Position numbers and translations under genes: made by a program. Of a stretch of DNA of 64,000 nucleotides, positions 46,209 to 56,815 are shown in pieces. The notes beneath the pieces are model-generated. The model had not been told where the DNA came from and made no database searches. It saw only the letters and a program-made list of their open reading frames with translations. The stretch is from Epichloe hybrida. Taxonomy: Eukaryota; Ascomycota; Sordariomycetes; Hypocreales; Clavicipitaceae. The stretch covers positions 21,021 through 85,020 of the forward strand of contig JAFEKR010000072.1 in assembly GCA_019022495.1 (NCBI GenBank). Direction: 5' to 3'. Position 1 is the stretch's first letter; every line of letters starts with the position of its first letter.

Positions 46209-48307
46209 CTAGACATATTGGGGCCAAGGCATCGTATCATCACTTATAGCAAAGAGGTCCAACCCCATCATGTTCGGATACGTAAAACCAATGTTCGGGT
46301 GACTTGTTTCCTCAAAAATAGGCAAATCTTCCTCTGGTCCAATCATGTCACATGGCAAAGATGATTCAGCAGGTCGAAACCCCGGCCGCAGTTTCTGGAA
46401 TTGTACTGAGACAATATGCCCCAGTAAATGGGCAGCATGGCACCGTAGTCCAATCGAGTGGAACCAGTTGATGAGCGTGTAGATGAGGGAATCAAGCGCA
46501 TAGATATCGTAATCTATCGCTTCAAGCTCTGATGCATAGTTGTGTAGAAGTTGGCATAACGTGAGTGCGGAAAAGGTGACAACGTGGTAGATGTGGTCTG
46601 TGAGGTGGCGGGTGTGCTCGTCAGCTGTATCAATGGCGAGATGAATCATGGTTTTGGAGAGGCGAATCATTTCTGATAGAATCGTCCTATCCATCATCGT
46701 TTGGAGCGATTTGAGGGATTGGTAGTAGGAAAAGAGGTGTGCAAAATGAAGGCCCATGTATAGAAATTGAGAGCGAGGTTGGTCTTCCAATACGATTAGA
46801 GTTGGATACATCCGGAGGGCAATGGGAAACAATCATTAGCCAGAACAAAAGAGGAGAACCAAAGGACTCACTAAATAGACTGTTCCACTTCCGCTGCCAC
46901 GCCTGCAGAGCTCTGCTCGTCTCTGGGAAGTCGACGTCTTGCGCACAGCACTTCTGATAGATAATCCAGTGCAGCTGGACTTCAGCGACCATCCTCGTTT
47001 CGTAGTTGCCAACTTCATCTTCTTCTACGAATCGAAGGCAACGATCGATCTGTGACTGGTTCAGCATGGCCTGCCTGTGCATACCAACACAAGCTCTGCA
47101 GAATAGTCAACACTTTCGTTGGGATGGTGTCCGGACACTGAATGACGTACTGTAGATGTGCCATGGCGAGGTGATTCCAGAGACACCATGCGTCGCGGTG
47201 TGCCTTGGTGACGGGCACTGAAGGGCCGCAACGAAAGGCTTCTATGAAGAACGGGCTAGCCAGAGCTTGCTGAAGTGCGTAACCGGTCAGCATCCAGTTA
47301 TCGATGCTCAGCGGTACTTGGCCGATGGTTGTCGACCACAGGCCGAGAATGATGGCTGCTTGGTAGAACTCGATGGGCTGCGGGACTATGAGTAGAGCAG
47401 AACTGAGAAGGCTCTTTGCCTCGTCAAATAAACGGGGCGCGAGCTTGTCGGCGAGCTGCTCGGTCGTGTGCCTCACCGCAATCAAGAAGATGCTGCAAAC
47501 GAGGAGAGGTGACCGACGAACTTGCAGAAGTAGTGCTTCTGTGGACAGGTCCTCGGAGAATTTCACCCATCGTCCGTAATGTGTGCGAAATCTGGGCGTG
47601 GTTTTAGCCTTTTGCGTGCTGATATTCCAACATGACAGTCGGGGTGCAGGCAACACACATCTTGAGCAAGGTATGGGCGGTCCCCAGTGACACGATTCCC
47701 ATTGAGATGGCATCTGGCGGCCGTGACAAGCCGGAGTCAACGTTCCCGGGTGGCGAGACTCCGGCATGGGCACAAGCATCTCGTATGAGGAACACTGGCG
47801 CAGGGTGACTGTCCCGACGTCGTGAAAACGAAGTCATATCCGAACCATCATCTATTTGCCGAGGCGGCTGGTGCTTGGTGCCGGAGGCCGAGCTGTCAAT
47901 AGTCGTTTCAAGTCGATTCACCAGCCGTTCCATAAGTCCTTCCAGTCTATCGAGTCTAGGTTTCGCGTGTGAGAAGATGTAGACATGGCCAACATATCGA
48001 ATGTCCGCAAGCAAGAAGGAAGGATTCCGATGTTGTGTAAAAGAAGGCAAACTCACCTGGTGTCCACGCTCGCGTGTTGTTGGGTCGAGTCTGGGAGAAC
48101 AACACCTCTACTCCCCGAGCCGTGGTCGTTCTGATTGACAGCTGGAGTGTGCTTTCGGGATCCCTCAGTCTTGAGCGAGCATGCCAACGACAGAGTTGCG
48201 CATCGCAAGCAAACGCCATTCGACTCGCCCGATGCGTAGCACCTGGTCTTGTTCTTGCGGCATTGAAGACAGGCTTTGGAGGCTCTGGCCTTCCCGATCA
48301 GAGGCAT
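46209..48307 (-). CDS. Zn(II)2Cys6 transcription factor
   Basis: Exons 48307-48057, 47955-47659, 47591-47151, 47095-46872 and 46783-46209 sum to 1788 nt and 595 aa, all in frame. The zinc cluster has Cys at 13, 16, 23, 33, 36 and 43 (KACLQCRKNKTRCY..., longer spacing between Cys3 and Cys4 than the canonical form). A short coiled coil follows (LDRLEGLMERLVNRLE). The regulatory domain includes FRTHYGRWVKFSEDL, RRSPLLVCSIFLIAVRH and AWCLWNHLAMAHLQ. It lies 66 bp from the end of the arylsulfotransferase-like gene, convergent with it, and is the nearest regulator for the reductase/MFS/ASST group. Its targets are inferred only from position. Confidence 0.9.
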
Positions 48308-48784
48308 GTTTCAGCGGCCTGGAACAGTATGCGTTGCGAGTGAGCCTGCGGAGCATCTGTAATATGCGTTGCTGTTTGTGCCCCTCGAACAAATGGTTAA
48401 GCTTGTTGTCTCGGCTCTTGAGAGCGTCGATTTGTGTAGCCACCGGGTACATGTACGCCCCACTGTAACGACGACTCAAGTGGGTCGATCTGACGGCAAC
48501 ACGTTATCGTCTACTCTACTGACCAATCATGCTGGCATTCTTACCAACGAAAATTGCATCGCGAGACCCTGTCGACTGTGCTTGGCAGGGACGGACACAT
48601 GAAGATGGGTGGGTTGGTCACGCCAAGTCTCAAGATATCAGGGACCCCGATTCTGATGAAGACGGTTCGTTTGTCTTGGGCTTTGCACTCTCATATACTT
48701 GCATCCGGTCGTTCTTCAGGCGGAATCGACACAAAATCACCTCAGTTATTTTACCCCCCCTTTGTCTCATCTCACTCTCCCGAT
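48308..48784. other. Intergenic region
   Basis: Upstream region of the regulator and downstream of the DJ-1-like gene. No supported gene; short open frames here have no recognisable domain. Confidence 0.5.
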
Positions 48785-49577
48785 TCAAGCACCAATAGCC
48801 TTCAGAATAGCCTCACCTACACCCTTGGCAGAAGCAGGGTTCTGGCCAGAAATGAGCAAACCATCCACCACCACCTTCTCTCCCCACGGCTCGTCAGCAG
48901 CCTGGAAGCTAGCCCCGACCCTCTTCAGCTCATCCTCCAACAGGAAGGGCATCGCAGCACTAAGCTGGACCTGATCCTCCTCGACGTTCGTGAACCCAGT
49001 GACGTTCTTGCCCTTGACAAGAGGCGCACCCTTAATCTTGACGTCACGGAAGACAATGGGGCCGTGGCACACGGCAGCCACGGGCTTGCCAGCATTGTAG
49101 AACTCCTCAATGAGCTTGATGGAGTCGGCATCGTCGACGAGGTCAAACATGGGACCGTGGCCACCGGGGTAGAAAATGGCGTCGAACTCGCCCGATCGAC
49201 CGATGAACTCCTTCAGGGGCCTGGTGTTTTCCCAGACATGCTTCTTGTTCTTGAGGAAGTCGACGGAGGATTCGTCCGATTTGAACATCTCGACGGAGCT
49301 GGGGTCGAGGGGCGCGACACCGCCCTTGGGAGAGGCGACGACGATTTCGGCCTTGGGGGCAAGAACATCGTAAGGGTGGGCAAGCTCGGGCTGTTGCCAA
49401 GGGAGTGGTCAGATTATGCTGCTTTCTGCTGCTATCATGTGCCTGGAAACGACGTGGCACCCCGAGGGATGGAGGAGTCGAGAATATGTGGCGCCTTACC
49501 AAGTACCAACCGGTGGGCTTGTCCAGCTTGACAATCTTGTCAGCGGAGGTGAGAACGACGAGAACCTTCTTGGCCAT
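48785..49577 (-). CDS. DJ-1/PfpI family protein, Hsp31-like (glyoxalase III type)
   Basis: A glutathione-independent glyoxalase/chaperone family protein that detoxifies methylglyoxal; probably cytosolic. Exons 49577-49500 and 49390-48785 (109-nt intron GTAAGG...ACAG) give 227 aa, close to yeast Hsp31 (237 aa). The predicted catalytic triad is visible: Glu28 (LPELAHPYDVL), Cys134 in the nucleophile elbow AAVCHGP, and His135. YPGGHGPMFDL is the oxyanion-side motif. The first exon supplies MAKKVLVVLTSADK, the first beta strand of the fold, so the downstream ATG at 49,288 is not the start. Confidence 0.93.
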
Positions 49578-50229
49578 TGTGAGAAACAGACGCCGACTAC
49601 TTTGGGACAGAACGTGTATGGCAAGTTAGAGCAAGTTGATTGTGGTGTGTTGCAAGGTGCGAGGTAGGGGTAAGTCTTTAGTGAATCCGGGATGATGTGG
49701 CTACCCGAGTAGATGTTCGTCCCCTTTATACCCTGTTTTCAAACCAAATACCCAGGGAACGGTGCATTCTCCTCTTTCTCACTAGTCTCATTTGAATTCG
49801 CCGGCGTCTAGCTCGACGGGGCCTACCATTCTTCATTCTGTACGCAGCATTATTACATTATTACCAAGCGGATGGGGATGGATCTCTGTCATGACCCCGC
49901 TTTGGAAGCTCCCACCGCGGCATTGACGTCAGAATGAGAATGGTGTTATGTGAAACAAGGGCAAATACGATCAGACCAACAGGACTTCTTGAGATGCGCT
50001 CATCGAACAAACCTAGCTTCACATGATTCAAACTAAATCACTGCGTTTTGGAAAATTGAGCATCCTCCCTCTTTCTTTATATCCATGAGGCTTTAGCAAA
50101 GGAGTCAAGCTTCAACGAATCCGACCCCGCATGACATACAAAGAGGGTGTATGTAGATGAACTAATCCACCGGCTATCTGATTGCAAAGAGAACATGATA
50201 GCAAATATCACCCCGTCTCACATGAATCA
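49578..50229. promoter_or_regulatory. Upstream region of DJ-1-like gene and 5' flank of tRNA
   Basis: 652 bp without a gene. It presumably carries the promoter of the DJ-1-like gene. TTTATA at about 49,725 (complementary strand TATAAA) is a candidate TATA box, about 150 bp from the start codon. Confidence 0.4.
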
Positions 50230-50301
50230 GCGGCCATGGTGTAACGGTTAGCATGGCTGATTTCCATTCAGCCGACTCGGGTTCGACTCCCGATGGCCGC
50301 A
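50230..50301 (+). tRNA. tRNA-Gly (anticodon UCC)
   Basis: 72 nt, without intron. The acceptor stem pairs GCGGCCA with TGGCCGC, with A as discriminator base. The A box lies in TGGTGTAACGG, and the anticodon loop TTTCCAT sits on a GCTGA/TCAGC stem, giving anticodon TCC. The B box GGTTCGACTCC lies in the T arm. A T run follows at about 50,308-50,311 and again at 50,376-50,383, suitable for pol III termination. Confidence 0.95.
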
Positions 50302-50767
50302 CATTCTTTTTGGCTTTGAGTGCCATTGCCTATTTATCTATCCATGGACCCTCTGATAGTGCTATGAGTAGATAAGTTTTTTTTGGTTGACCTTGAAAAT
50401 ATTTTGTTGGGAGACACCACTATCGCCAAGTCTAATTAGCTCAAAGTTTGACACATTCTGCCGAGTCAAATATTCAAGCATCCGTACTAGCACTCTGTAC
50501 CTGTCCATATGAAAAGCTCGTGCAACGACTCAGACCACTTCGCTTCGATACTCGATCTGAATCTCGCAACAGCTGTGCTTACAAGAAAATCACCACCGAG
50601 ATCTTATATTAACATTGTAATGCCCTAGTCAATGGGCCTATTAATCTTCCGTCCTCAATACCATCCAACGCCATCAAGATGCATTCTACATGTACTGGTT
50701 GCCTTCTCGGATAACTTGGCTACATACCTTCCTACTCAATGTCGTGCACGCCGTCGTCAAATACACC
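50302..50767. other. Intergenic region
   Basis: No gene recognised. It lies between the tRNA and the 3' end of the MFS gene. Confidence 0.5.
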
Positions 50768-52518
50768 TTACGCAACGTCCTGCTCATTTCTCTGCTGATC
50801 CTCTGCTTCAAGCTCTCGAGTCCGGAGATTCGCAACACTCCCACCGGCAAGAGCCGTGAGCACTGCCAGAACAATGAAAGGTAAGCTGTACCACGCGGCT
50901 CCCCAGTGTGACCCTATCTTGAACAACCACTCCAAAAAGGGCAATCCTATCAAGAGCGAGAGACTCTGCATAACTACAACTAAATTGAAAAGCACACCAG
51001 TGTGCTGCTCGCTGTTGAAAAGTACAAGCAGACTCCTCGCCACGGGAATGAATGCGGAATCGGGCGATAGTAGTACCGTACCAATGATGACCATGGCTCT
51101 TCCGTTGGAGAACCCCGTGATCACCAAGCCCGCTACCACGGCCAGGACGATTCCTCGCGCGAGCCATAGATCCCTTTGTAAAGGGTTGTAGTGGAGTCTG
51201 GTGAGAATTTGCGACGTGATGGGAAGAACGAGTGCTACGACGACCAGGTTTGACCATAGCTTGACGATACTGACGAGACCGGCCTAAGTTGGTGCGTTAG
51301 TAAGAGAAAAGGGGTTAAACTGGTGGTTGCATTGGACGCGAAGTCACATACATCAGACATAGACCAGTGCAGGCGTCTGGTCCAGTAGAACATGGTAATA
51401 GGCGAGTTGTATGACATGTAAAACGGGAAGGCTCCCAACAAGAGCAATCCAAGGCGTTTATTATTGACTGTAACCATACGACTAATTGATACTAGCCGTC
51501 TTGCTGCGCTCTTGCCATAGGAGTATAGCCTGGAGACGAGGTTATCAGAGTCGTCTATGTGAGCATCCTCACAGCGAGCTAGTCTTGTGAGGCTGGCAAC
51601 GTCTCGGGTTGCCGGGAGGAAGAGTACAAGGATAGTACAGACACAAGTCGTCGCGAGACCGATGTAGATGGCAAGCCACGGGTTGTTGTGTGTTGGGCCC
51701 ATGTAAAGTGGCTGGCTGAAGGAGGTCGCAATGGTTGTGAGGGCGTCAATGAAGAAAAAGACGGTAACTCTGTTCCTGGTGTGAGCGTCAAAGTAGTCAA
51801 GAGTCGAAATGAAATCATGCTAATTGCCGCTTACCTTTGAGCATGGCTCGAAACATCACTTGCGATGACGAACACCAGAGCGGAAAAAATGAGTGGTCCA
51901 CCGCCAATGAAGGTGAATAAGGTGGCCAGCCAAACGAGTCGCAGGGAGAAGAATTTTGGAAATAAGCCTGTCAAAAATTTATACATTAGTTAGCTCGTGA
52001 GGGGCATGAGGATCTTGATTCCCGTTCACAAGGGGAAAAGTAACTGCAGATTGAGGGAGGAAAATGTACTGACAAACAATAATCTCTCCTGCCATGGAAA
52101 TCAAGATGCCCCCAGTGCACAGAGCCAGTAAATTTCTACGACTGAACCTATCGGCAGCAAGTCCATAGGGCACCGCTGTCAATAGAGCAACGAGTAGGCT
52201 CAGGTGGCCCTTCCAATGCTCAATCGTGGAGAATTCAGCATTCGCCTTGTCCGACTCACATAGCCAGGGAAACGTAGCGGTGGAATTGGGCTGGTGGTTG
52301 CGGCTGTTGATGTCATACTCGACGAAATATATGGCGCCTTTGTGAAGCGACGTCCCAATCGTCTGGGTGATGACAATGAGGGTTAGCAAGACGAAGACGG
52401 TGACTCGATCCGCCGTTGCGAAGTTGTCTTGAGGTAGTTGCTGATATTCATCTCGGTCGTCATATTCGTCCTCTTCGCGTGGGACGAGGAGGGGCCGTCG
52501 TTCATCTTGGGACGCCAT
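50768..52518 (-). CDS. MFS transporter
   Basis: Exons 52518-52074, 51967-51835, 51775-51352 and 51283-50768 sum to 1518 nt and 505 aa in frame. The hydrophobic segments and the loop after the third segment (GLAADRFSRRNLLALC) fit the major facilitator superfamily; the first external loop is long and carries NSTATFPWLC. The hydrophilic N terminus has RRPLLV followed by acidic residues (EEDEYDDRDEYQ), resembling dileucine sorting signals of vacuolar carriers; that location is inference. Intron 1 is chosen with a GTCAGT donor because it alone keeps frame (joining IIVC to LFPKFF). Substrate unknown; such proteins also occur as efflux pumps in secondary-metabolite clusters. Confidence 0.88.
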
Positions 52519-53207
52519 GTTGCATGTCAAATAACAATATTGGGAGAAGCAGCGGCGGACGGTCAAAAGGCACGCCGAAGTCCCAAGTTGGCCGTTTGAT
52601 GAAGACGGATTCTGATTGGTACATGTCTGCAGTGGCCTGATCTCCTCGGTGAGTGACCAAATCAGGTTCGGCAGGTTGAGTGACGTCACACATGACTACC
52701 GCCTCGGTCCCGACGGAAAGGGCTGGATCGGCTGGATCTGCATCGACGAGCTCGATTTCGGTGCCCCCCCCCCCCCCGCGCGACCCGTTTGTTGCCGTGA
52801 TTTGTCCTCGAATCGAACAGATACATATACAACAGGCCGGGAGGCCAACAAGGCAGGTCTGGTAGACGACGTAGCTCACTCATTTGAAGATGCGATCAAG
52901 TTCGTTCAGGACCGAAAGTTGTTGATAAAGACACAGACTTCCTTCGTTTGGCCGTCTTGGGTCAGAATTGTATGCATATTTGCTGCAAGAATTGACGCCC
53001 GAGGTCGCGATAAAGTCATGCAAAGAATTATTATTAAGGATCTTTATTATCGGCAATGAGGGATGCAAGGGATGCAAGCGTGACCGAATCAGAAGCTTCA
53101 GAGTGGGTCCAGGCCACCTGCGACCACCTGCGACCACCCAGTGCCAAACCAACTCTCATCACAACCTCGCAACCTTCCATCAAACCTCGTCACCAACCTC
53201 TCGAACC
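52519..53207. promoter_or_regulatory. Shared upstream region of MFS and TAF6 genes
   Basis: 689 bp between divergent starts. A C-run of about 12 lies near 52,765-52,777. An imperfectly repeated string, GCCACCTGCGACCACCTGCG, is at 53,112-53,131. The frame of TAF6 is open upstream to 52,968 but without TAF6-like sequence before 53,208. Confidence 0.4.
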
Positions 53208-54605
53208 ATGGCGGCCGAAGCCCCCAAGCCAAAGCTCCTCTGGAACTCAGACAATGTTAAAGACGTGGCCGAATCCGTCGGCATCAACTCTCTCAACGAC
53301 GAGGCCCTCAAAGCCCTCACTCAAGATGTAGAGTACCGAATCGGCCAAGTCATCATCGAAGGGCTCCGCCTCATGCGCGCCGCCCGCCGCACCACCCTCA
53401 CCGTCAACGACGTCTCCCTCGCCCTCAAAGTCCTCGACGTCGAGCCCCTCTACGGCTACGACTCGACCCGGCCGCTGCGCTACGGCGAGGCCAGCCTCGG
53501 CCCTGGCCAGCCTCTGTTCTACCTTGAAGACGAGGAAGTCGACTTTGAAAAGCTCATCAATGCGCCGCTGCCCAAGGTGCCCCGCGACATGAACTTCACG
53601 GCACACTGGCTCGCCATCGAGGGCGTCCAGCCGTCCATTCCGCAGAATCCTACCAGCGCCGAGTCCCGGTCCCAGGAGCTTCTGCCCAAGGGTCCTGGCG
53701 CCAACCCTGCGCTCGCGGCGCTCGCCGGCAACGACAACGTCGCCGTCAAGCCCTCGGTCAAACACATTGTCAGCAAAGAGCTCATTCTGTACTTTGACAA
53801 GATCCAAGCCGCCGTCCTGGACGACAACCCCGACGAAGAGGTCGTGAGACTGCGCCAAGCAGCGCTGGGTTCGGTGCGCGACGACCCAGGCCTGCACCAG
53901 CTGGTGCCCTACTTTATCAACTTCATCATGGACCGCGTCACGCACCACCTCGACGATACGTTTACCCTCAAGCAGATGATGGAGCTGACGAATGCGCTCG
54001 TCGAAAACAAGAGCCTCTTCCTGGATCCATACGCCAGTTCCTTGTCCGCGCCAGCCCTGACGTGCCTCATGGCGCGCAATCTTGGTGCAGACGATGGCGT
54101 GGACGCCATGAGGGACCAGTACGAGCTGAGGCAACTAGCCGCGTCGCTGGTCGGCAGAATGGCACGGAAATACTCGGCGTCGAACACCCTACTGCGACCA
54201 AAGCTCACGCGAACGTGTCTGAAGTACTTTCTCGATCCTACCAAACCGCCCGCGGTGCTGTACGGAGCCATCTTCGGCCTGCTGGAAGCCGGCGGGCCCG
54301 AGGCCATTCGTGTGCTCGTCCTGCGTAACCTCAAGACGTTTGACTCGGCTATCCTGCAGCCCTTGAAAGAGAAGTCGGAAGGCAGTATCGAGTACGAGAT
54401 GCTCGTACAGGGATTAGTACAGGCCGTGGCTTCGTTGGGCCAGAATGCCGGACTGAATGTTTCAAATGGAGTGAATGGGGAGTCGGCGGGGAGGGAATCG
54501 TCTGAGCTGAATGAGTTTATTGGACCAATTGTTGGGCAAAAGATTGCGTCGTTGGGGAATCGCGCTCTCATTAGGACGGTACTGGACGCTAGGTTGCTGG
54601 AATGA
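53208..54605 (+). CDS. TAF6: TFIID/SAGA subunit TAF6
   Basis: A general transcription factor subunit in the nucleus that pairs with TAF9 through a histone fold. Single exon, 465 aa. The histone fold is at about 8-75 ([52 protein letters not shown]), followed by the conserved PLYGYDS. The C-terminal HEAT-repeat region spans about 180-450 ([40 protein letters not shown]). The start at 53,208 (ACCATGG context) is chosen over an upstream open frame, since homologues begin just before the histone fold. Fungal relatives are usually about this length. Confidence 0.96.
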   Translation: MAAEAPKPKLLWNSDNVKDVAESVGINSLNDEALKALTQDVEYRIGQVIIEGLRLMRAARRTTLTVNDVSLALKVLDVEPLYGYDSTRPLRYGEASLGPGQPLFYLEDEEVDFEKLINAPLPKVPRDMNFTAHWLAIEGVQPSIPQNPTSAESRSQELLPKGPGANPALAALAGNDNVAVKPSVKHIVSKELILYFDKIQAAVLDDNPDEEVVRLRQAALGSVRDDPGLHQLVPYFINFIMDRVTHHLDDTFTLKQMMELTNALVENKSLFLDPYASSLSAPALTCLMARNLGADDGVDAMRDQYELRQLAASLVGRMARKYSASNTLLRPKLTRTCLKYFLDPTKPPAVLYGAIFGLLEAGGPEAIRVLVLRNLKTFDSAILQPLKEKSEGSIEYEMLVQGLVQAVASLGQNAGLNVSNGVNGESAGRESSELNEFIGPIVGQKIASLGNRALIRTVLDARLLE

Positions 54606-54984
54606 GGATGGATGAAAGGCGACATATTTGTTCAACCAAAGTCTGGCGAATTGGCGTTTCTTCTTCTTCTTCTTTTGTTTTTCTTTCTTTCTGGGGAAGC
54701 GATATCAAAATCATGAGCTATCATTACATTTTTTCACCACGGGAGCTTACACCATACACCAGACCTGTTTGGCACTGCATTTTCGAAACCTAGGTAGCCG
54801 AACAAACTAGTGTTGGGAAAATTAAGGTCTGCTCAGCATAGGTTACGTCCCAAACCACAAGCTTCACACTTCATCATACGCGATACGCGAGTCTTCCAAA
54901 CTGCCGCCCAGTCCACGTACGTTCCCTGTTACACCACCCCTTCCCTGGTTCTATAAATAAATGCTCTTCTCGCAATCTCGTCTC
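54606..54984. other. Convergent 3' region between TAF6 and SDHC
   Basis: T-rich 3' flank of TAF6 (TTCTTCTTCTTC string at about 54,660) and nothing else recognised. Confidence 0.5.
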
Positions 54985-55802
54985 TCACAGACCAAAAGCC
55001 AAGTACAAGCCACTCAGGATACTCGACGTCCAGAGCGCCATCTCACCCTTCTTAATAGAGGACTTGGAAAAGCCCTTGCCCATGTCGAACCACAGGTGTC
55101 GCAGGCCGTTGATAAAGTGGTACGCAAAGGGGAAGCCCAGCGCGAACTTGACGCCGCCCTTGACGGCGAACGGGAGTGTGGCGAAGGCCGAGACCAACGA
55201 GGCCGACTCGAGGTGCCAGCCCAGAAGGGGCGCAACCAGGTAAGCAGTGAAGTAGGCATACGCGGCACCAGAGAGGGTGCACCCCGTGATGCGGGTCCAG
55301 GCCGAGTGTCCGAGCCAAGTCTGTTCGATCTTGTAGATGCCGAGATGGGGGGAGACGGGCCGCCGAAGACGCTGGTTCACGAGGATCTGGTGGCCGTCTT
55401 CCTGGGAGACCTTGGCGGTGGCGACGGGGCTTTTTATCGCCGCCGGCCGACGTTAGCAGAGGTTTCTTTGTAAATGGAACTGTACTTTGTCGTCATCGTT
55501 CAGATGTAGGTGTAGATAGATGTTCATCATGGTCGGAGGAGGAGGCAAACGAGAACAGTTGCCAATTCTTCTTACCGAGCCTGCAGAATGCCAGTTGCGA
55601 CGGCCACCTTGGGCAATTGGTTGAAGAACGCGAGAGGCCTCGCGCCTACATACACTTGGTCAGCAACCTTGATCGTGTCCCGCCGTTCCGCGCCGACGCG
55701 ACGAGCCATCGAGAGGGGAAGGGGAAACCCGTAATCTGCCGCAAAGGGCAAAATTCACATACCTCTGCGCAAAGCAGCCACGCCAACCCGCTGAGCAATC
55801 AT
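54985..55802 (-). CDS. SDHC: Succinate dehydrogenase cytochrome b subunit (complex II subunit C)
   Basis: A membrane anchor of respiratory complex II in the mitochondrial inner membrane; it helps bind ubiquinone and heme b. Exons 55802-55763, 55645-55576 and 55429-54985 give 184 aa in frame. The N terminus (MIAQRVGVAALRRGARPLAF) is Arg-rich without acids, as in mitochondrial presequences. The family signature is NQRLRRPVSPHLGIYKIEQT followed by SAWTRITG; the predicted heme-ligand His lies in NGLRHLWFD. Three membrane segments are expected. The first two exons are small and would be missed if only the long open frame were taken. Confidence 0.95.
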
Positions 55803-56815
55803 TTTCTTCGCAGTGGTAGATTCCTGTGGACGATGATACCAAGTTGACCTGGTCGAGTTGCAGGTTTTCAAGATGACGGCCCACAAGTCCTCGGGAAACG
55901 GGAAAGTTGCAACCGGTCGGTTCCTCGGTCCAGCGCACCAACCAGCGGGGCTCGATTTCTCAGCTCCGACGACACGTGACTTGATTCGCCTATATGGATC
56001 ACGTGCGGGCTCCATCGGATTACTACGCCCACGAGAAAACTCTCTCCCCATTTTTTCTTCTTCTCCCTCCCTTTCTTCTTCTCCAGATAGTCACGAATTG
56101 GCTCGTCGCGGCGCTGTTTGGATAAAACACGATTCAGGTTGTGTGATGGAGACAGCGATGCGGCAGGGTCTTTTGGACCTAGGGGCTTTCGGAGAAGAAA
56201 TTGGTCCGTCGTTAATCTCGGCTTCGGGTGGTCGGTCCCGAAGCCGTTTCATTTTGAGATCTACATTCTTCTACATGTGTTTCTGGCCCGTGTGAGACTT
56301 CTGCTTGTGAATCATTTGGCGGGGTGTCTTCAGCCGAGGACTGGTGGACTGAAGATTGGTGGACAAAATTATCATGGTCACGTAAGGTTCGTAGAGTTCT
56401 CGTGCATCACACACCCCGAGGGTCACTCAGGCACCTGCACCTTGCGTGCGCATCTCCGAGAAATCATGTTTATCGATTGCTCAAATACTCCATCTATACC
56501 ATCAATGACCGTATCCATGATTCTTGGCACCGAAAGTAGAGTTTTATGTCACGTCGCTGTGGTACTAATAATACATGTTTGTCGAGGCGGAGGCATCTCG
56601 CGCCAACCCCAAGACGTCAATGAGGAAGACGAGGGTTTTCTTTTGCACCTCCACTTCGGAACTTACTCCTGTCAAAAAGGAAAATAACGAAGAAAAAAAA
56701 AATCCCAACTCATAGCGTCGACATTATAACGACAGTCCAGTGGAGACAAGGTACAACGCTGTGCTCGCAGGCATTCATGTCACTCTTGTCATCAGGTTTG
56801 CGATTCCCATCTCCG
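55803..56815. other. Intergenic region between SDHC and a Zn2Cys6 gene
   Basis: About 1 kb. It holds the SDHC promoter and the 3' flank of the regulator. Open frames on the + strand here lack any known domain or coding character, so no gene is called. Confidence 0.5.

Noticed and set aside
48554..49531. 325-codon plus-strand frame over the DJ-1-like gene
   Set aside because: Antisense shadow; the minus strand carries the full catalytic triad.
53247..54134. 295-codon open frame antisense to TAF6
   Set aside because: Shadow of a GC-rich coding region; the TAF6 reading is certain.
56118..56687. 189-codon open frame on the plus strand between SDHC and a regulator
   Set aside because: No domain recognised, and it lies in upstream flanking DNA; kept only as intergenic.
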